Shown here piece by piece: positions 61,101 to 64,000 of a DNA stretch of 64,000 bases (the first letter of the stretch is position 1; every line of letters begins with the position of its first letter). The notes beneath the pieces are model-generated. The model searched no databases. It was not told the origin of the DNA and saw nothing but the letters and a program-made list of their open reading frames with translations. The DNA comes from Tenebrio molitor (taxonomy: Eukaryota; Arthropoda; Insecta; Coleoptera; Tenebrionidae). The stretch covers positions 19,220,001 to 19,284,000 of the forward strand of contig NC_091048.1 in assembly GCF_963966145.1 (NCBI RefSeq), in the 5' to 3' direction. Position numbers and translations under genes: made by a program.

Positions 61101-62431
61101 ACCCTAATTGCAAGTTTCATCATTTTTACAAAATAACGTCGATCACGCACAACAAAATAAAAATAATCGTATTGTACCTATAAATGTTAGGAACAATAAA
61201 ATGGTTTACGTCAATCAAATGTAAAGAAATATAAAAAATAGAAGAGGGAGTTTTGTGGAGAAATTCTCACATTGGAACAATCGTTAAAAAGTGTATTTGT
61301 GGCACAAATTGCAAAAGCGTTTTACGTTTACAAACAAATAAATTTGCAATGTAAGTCGTTCCATGAGTAAATATTTACGTTTCGTAATGTTACTAGAGGT
61401 GTAACAAACAAATTGTTAATTATTATTTAGTAAGGTTAACAACAAGGAACGTATCATTCATAACAACGAAAAAACGTGTTTGGGATGTCTATAAAAACTT
61501 ACAAAAAATGTGTTATTCTTTTACACCGACAAACATAGCAATAACAACTTCGGGCAGTAAATCTAATCGAACATAAAATTTGCAATTTTCTACGCGGATC
61601 TTAAGAAAAAAAAATCGGTAGAACACAGCTTTATAATTACGTTTATAATTTTTATCTGGGACTATTATTGTGTGCTGAATCCTGCAATTAGGACTAAATC
61701 GATTAATTAGCTCCCACAATAAGAAGCCACCATGAGTCAAGGCTAAAACGTCGAAGCAGTGAGAAACGCATTTCTTATGATTCCAGAAAAAGCATGCCTT
61801 TACCATTAAACTTTTTAGTGAAACAATTCGCTTAAGTGAACCCTCGCCGAACAACAATAAGTCGAAGGTTTAGAAAGCATGTAGTTCTTGCCAACAATAA
61901 AAGCGATTACTTTCACTATTTTAATTGAGACAGACTCAAACACTAAAATGATTTCGTAGGTCCGCGCTCACCTCTTCCCGTTCGTTGATAGAATTCCAGC
62001 TTAAATTAAATGAATTAAAGTGTCAATGTCAATGGATAAAAACTCCAATGTCATCATATTACAACCTCGAAAAATGTATTTTCCCCGACCTTACTTAATC
62101 GTGTGTGATTGCGTAAGAACGTAGACACGTTATACCGGCGAAGAAAGTGAAAAGCTGGAGAAATAAGATCACCGGATTTATCCAGGTCGAATCATATAAA
62201 CACCAGATGAAAGTTCTAGAGAAATATTGACGCAGACAGGTTGCGCTATCTTCGCTGTACATATTTATAATTTATGTAACAATTTCTCCGAATATTTTGT
62301 AACGGACTGGTCCCGTCTTACGTAAATTATGCATTCATTCCACCCACCCCGTTCCTTTTTCGATACTCACCACTCTTGTTGTCTAACAAGTCTTGGTAGT
62401 GGTCCACGACGCTGGTAACTAGGTGAGCCAT
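58144..62431 (-). CDS. Very long chain fatty-acid elongase (ELOVL family, ELOVL1/7-like)
   Basis: ER-membrane condensing enzyme that adds two carbons from malonyl-CoA to long acyl-CoAs (known). Seven exons: 62371-62431, 59210-59400, 59068-59148, 58815-58977, 58624-58760, 58386-58571, 58144-58329; phases agree, giving 334 aa. It starts MAHLVTSVVDHYQDLLDN, a form usual in the insect ELOVL1/7 group. It carries the GPKLMENRKPFNL motif, KFTEFFDTLFFILRKK, the catalytic histidine box HVIHHGCMPFSVW, and HSTFFALLNTFVHIIMYFYY, with several hydrophobic spans. The C-terminal tail is hydrophilic and ends NSKKIK, a lysine-rich ER-retention-like end. Intron 1 is about 3 kb. Confidence 0.95.
59401..62370. 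other. Elongase intron 1
   Basis: A 3-kb intron. Its first 700 bases (about 59,480-60,170) are CpG-richer than the surroundings and carry a 156-codon minus-strand frame (59,580-60,050) with no recognisable domain. This stretch might be an alternative promoter or first exon. The remainder is plain AT-rich DNA. Confidence 0.4.
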
Positions 62432-64000
62432 TCTGGAATCTGCAACCGAGAAATGCATTTACTTAATTATTTTTGCGTCACGGGGAAGAGGGAGTATGAT
62501 GGAAACGGGCGCGGAGGTCGACTAAGGTCAAATCAATAATCCCACTCCGGGAATTGCTTTGACTGCATTGGAACAAATTGCAAAATATTCGACGGCGCGA
62601 CTGGGAAATAGAAAAGTTCCGGAAGATTCGGTCTCTCCGATTCGACCACAAACAAGAAAAATTTATCTGATTCGAATACCTACTCCTGCGATTCGTGTTC
62701 AAAATTCTGCTCACAATTCATCTCTCTGGTATTTAATGTGACTCATTTTCTAAATCACACAATTCTGATCATTCGATCTATTTCCAACGTTATCCTTTTA
62801 ATCTCTGATATCAAACCCGGTATCTCGTACGATCTTTCGATAGTGTTACGCTACAATGCACGTTTTATTAAACCACAGAGTTTTTTTTAATAAAATATCG
62901 TCATTCAAACCCATCTATTTTTTCCACTTTATTGCATATTTTTTTATCTCGTCATTAATACATACTAAACCCTAAACGACTATGGCATGCTACATGTGTT
63001 TTGCTGTTGGAACTATATTGTGTCGATGAAATGCAGATGTTCGTCTGCTAAATATATTCTGGTTAATTTACTACATACACACTTTGGCTTTTACGTTCAT
63101 AATTCCACAAATAAATGTGGCACAATTATCTCCGAGTTCGTACCTATTTTCATTACCCCCTGACAACGGAAACTAACAACAGGAAGTAACCTTTGTTATG
63201 AGCCTTCACTGCTGACGAAATAAAATTTGACCTATCACGGTTACCAATCAAATATAATTGTAATTTCTTCTAATCATTCAAGTTTAACTTATTAATGACG
63301 AATTTCTGCGTAGCCAATGATGGTACGAAAAACTACGAACTTTGAGGCTTGCTATCCTTGTACCACATACTTGAAGCGACCATAGCTTAGTTAGGGTATA
63401 AAACTGGTAGAATAGCAGTCGCAAATATATTTTTTATAAAACAACACTAACAATGGCACATCGTTAGTTGCAAAGCCGACTTCAGAAGATGTACAACAAT
63501 TATTTAAAAACAAATAATTATTTTTAACAAAATAAAGTTGCATGCTCAGGTAACCAGTAAATGGTGCAAATTATTAGAAGGTTTCCTTAGTGTTTTTCTT
63601 TTATTTTACTGGTTTTGCTGCCGCGTTAAAACTAGCTGCTCTAAAATGATCTTGAAAAGTGTCCTAAATCCGATTTTTCTGCTTTTTGTTTTGTTGTTTT
63701 AATTTATAATTCTGCTGCCCTGTGACAATGGCAATTTTTTTCTCTGCTTCCTGCATTCAACTGACCCTGCACACCTGAATAATAAATAATAACAATAACA
63801 TTTATTAACATATCTGTTGAAACCGGTACAGTTTTAAGTACTCTCGAGATTCGAGAATTTCGAAATTTTAAAAAGTATTAGCAGATAAACATGTGTGTGT
63901 CAAACATCAGTGCAATGTTATCAAGTTAAAGCAAAGATAAATTTGAACGGTTTTGTACGCTTCGTCAATTTTTTAAAACAAGATGACAATCGCAGCAATG
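62432..64000. other. Upstream of the elongase
   Basis: Contains the promoter side of the elongase. No gene or repeat was recognised up to the right edge. Confidence 0.4.

Noticed and set aside
1..64000. tRNA genes, rRNA genes, endogenous viral genes, operons
   Set aside because: I looked for cloverleaf-like A and B box pairs, conserved rRNA stretches and capsid, polymerase or envelope-like frames and saw none I could support.

Overview
This is eukaryotic nuclear DNA, AT-rich, with many short introns (50-170 bp) and some long ones. Its gene content fits an insect, probably a beetle (inference from protein likeness and from the transposon families; the sequence alone does not fix the species). 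Five protein-coding genes can be read exon by exon. They are a 5' portion of Vps13D (minus strand, 1-11,733, running off the left edge), an abLIM/Unc-115 actin-binding LIM protein (plus, 18,924-33,642), the small transcription elongation factor ELOF1 (minus, 34,749-35,095), eIF2B gamma (plus, 36,337-37,867) and an ELOVL fatty-acid elongase (minus, 58,144-62,431).

Layout: 1-11.7 kb is dense Vps13D coding exons. 11.7-18.9 kb is a non-coding stretch between the divergent Vps13D and Unc-115 genes, with one MITE and a possible upstream first exon of Unc-115. 19-25 kb is Unc-115 intron 1, which holds a fold-back repeat, nested MITEs, a mariner fragment and a Tc1-type MITE. 25-33.6 kb holds the remaining Unc-115 exons, including a tandem pair of look-alike exons that reading frame makes mutually exclusive. 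34.7-37.9 kb has ELOF1 and eIF2B gamma, head to head. 38-55.5 kb is a transposon island: MITEs, a mariner element with a Mutator-like element nested inside it (9-bp target duplication visible), a large diverged direct repeat around a broken mariner, an apparently intact two-exon tyrosine recombinase of Crypton type, and palindromic elements. 55.5-64 kb is quiet DNA around the elongase.

The genes are ordinary housekeeping or cytoskeletal genes and do not form an operon or pathway: lipid transfer, actin anchoring, transcription elongation, translation initiation and fatty-acid elongation. The most interesting items are the mutually exclusive Unc-115 exons, the tyrosine recombinase with all its catalytic residues, and the nested MULE-in-mariner with a duplicated terminal repeat. 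I saw no wholly new system.
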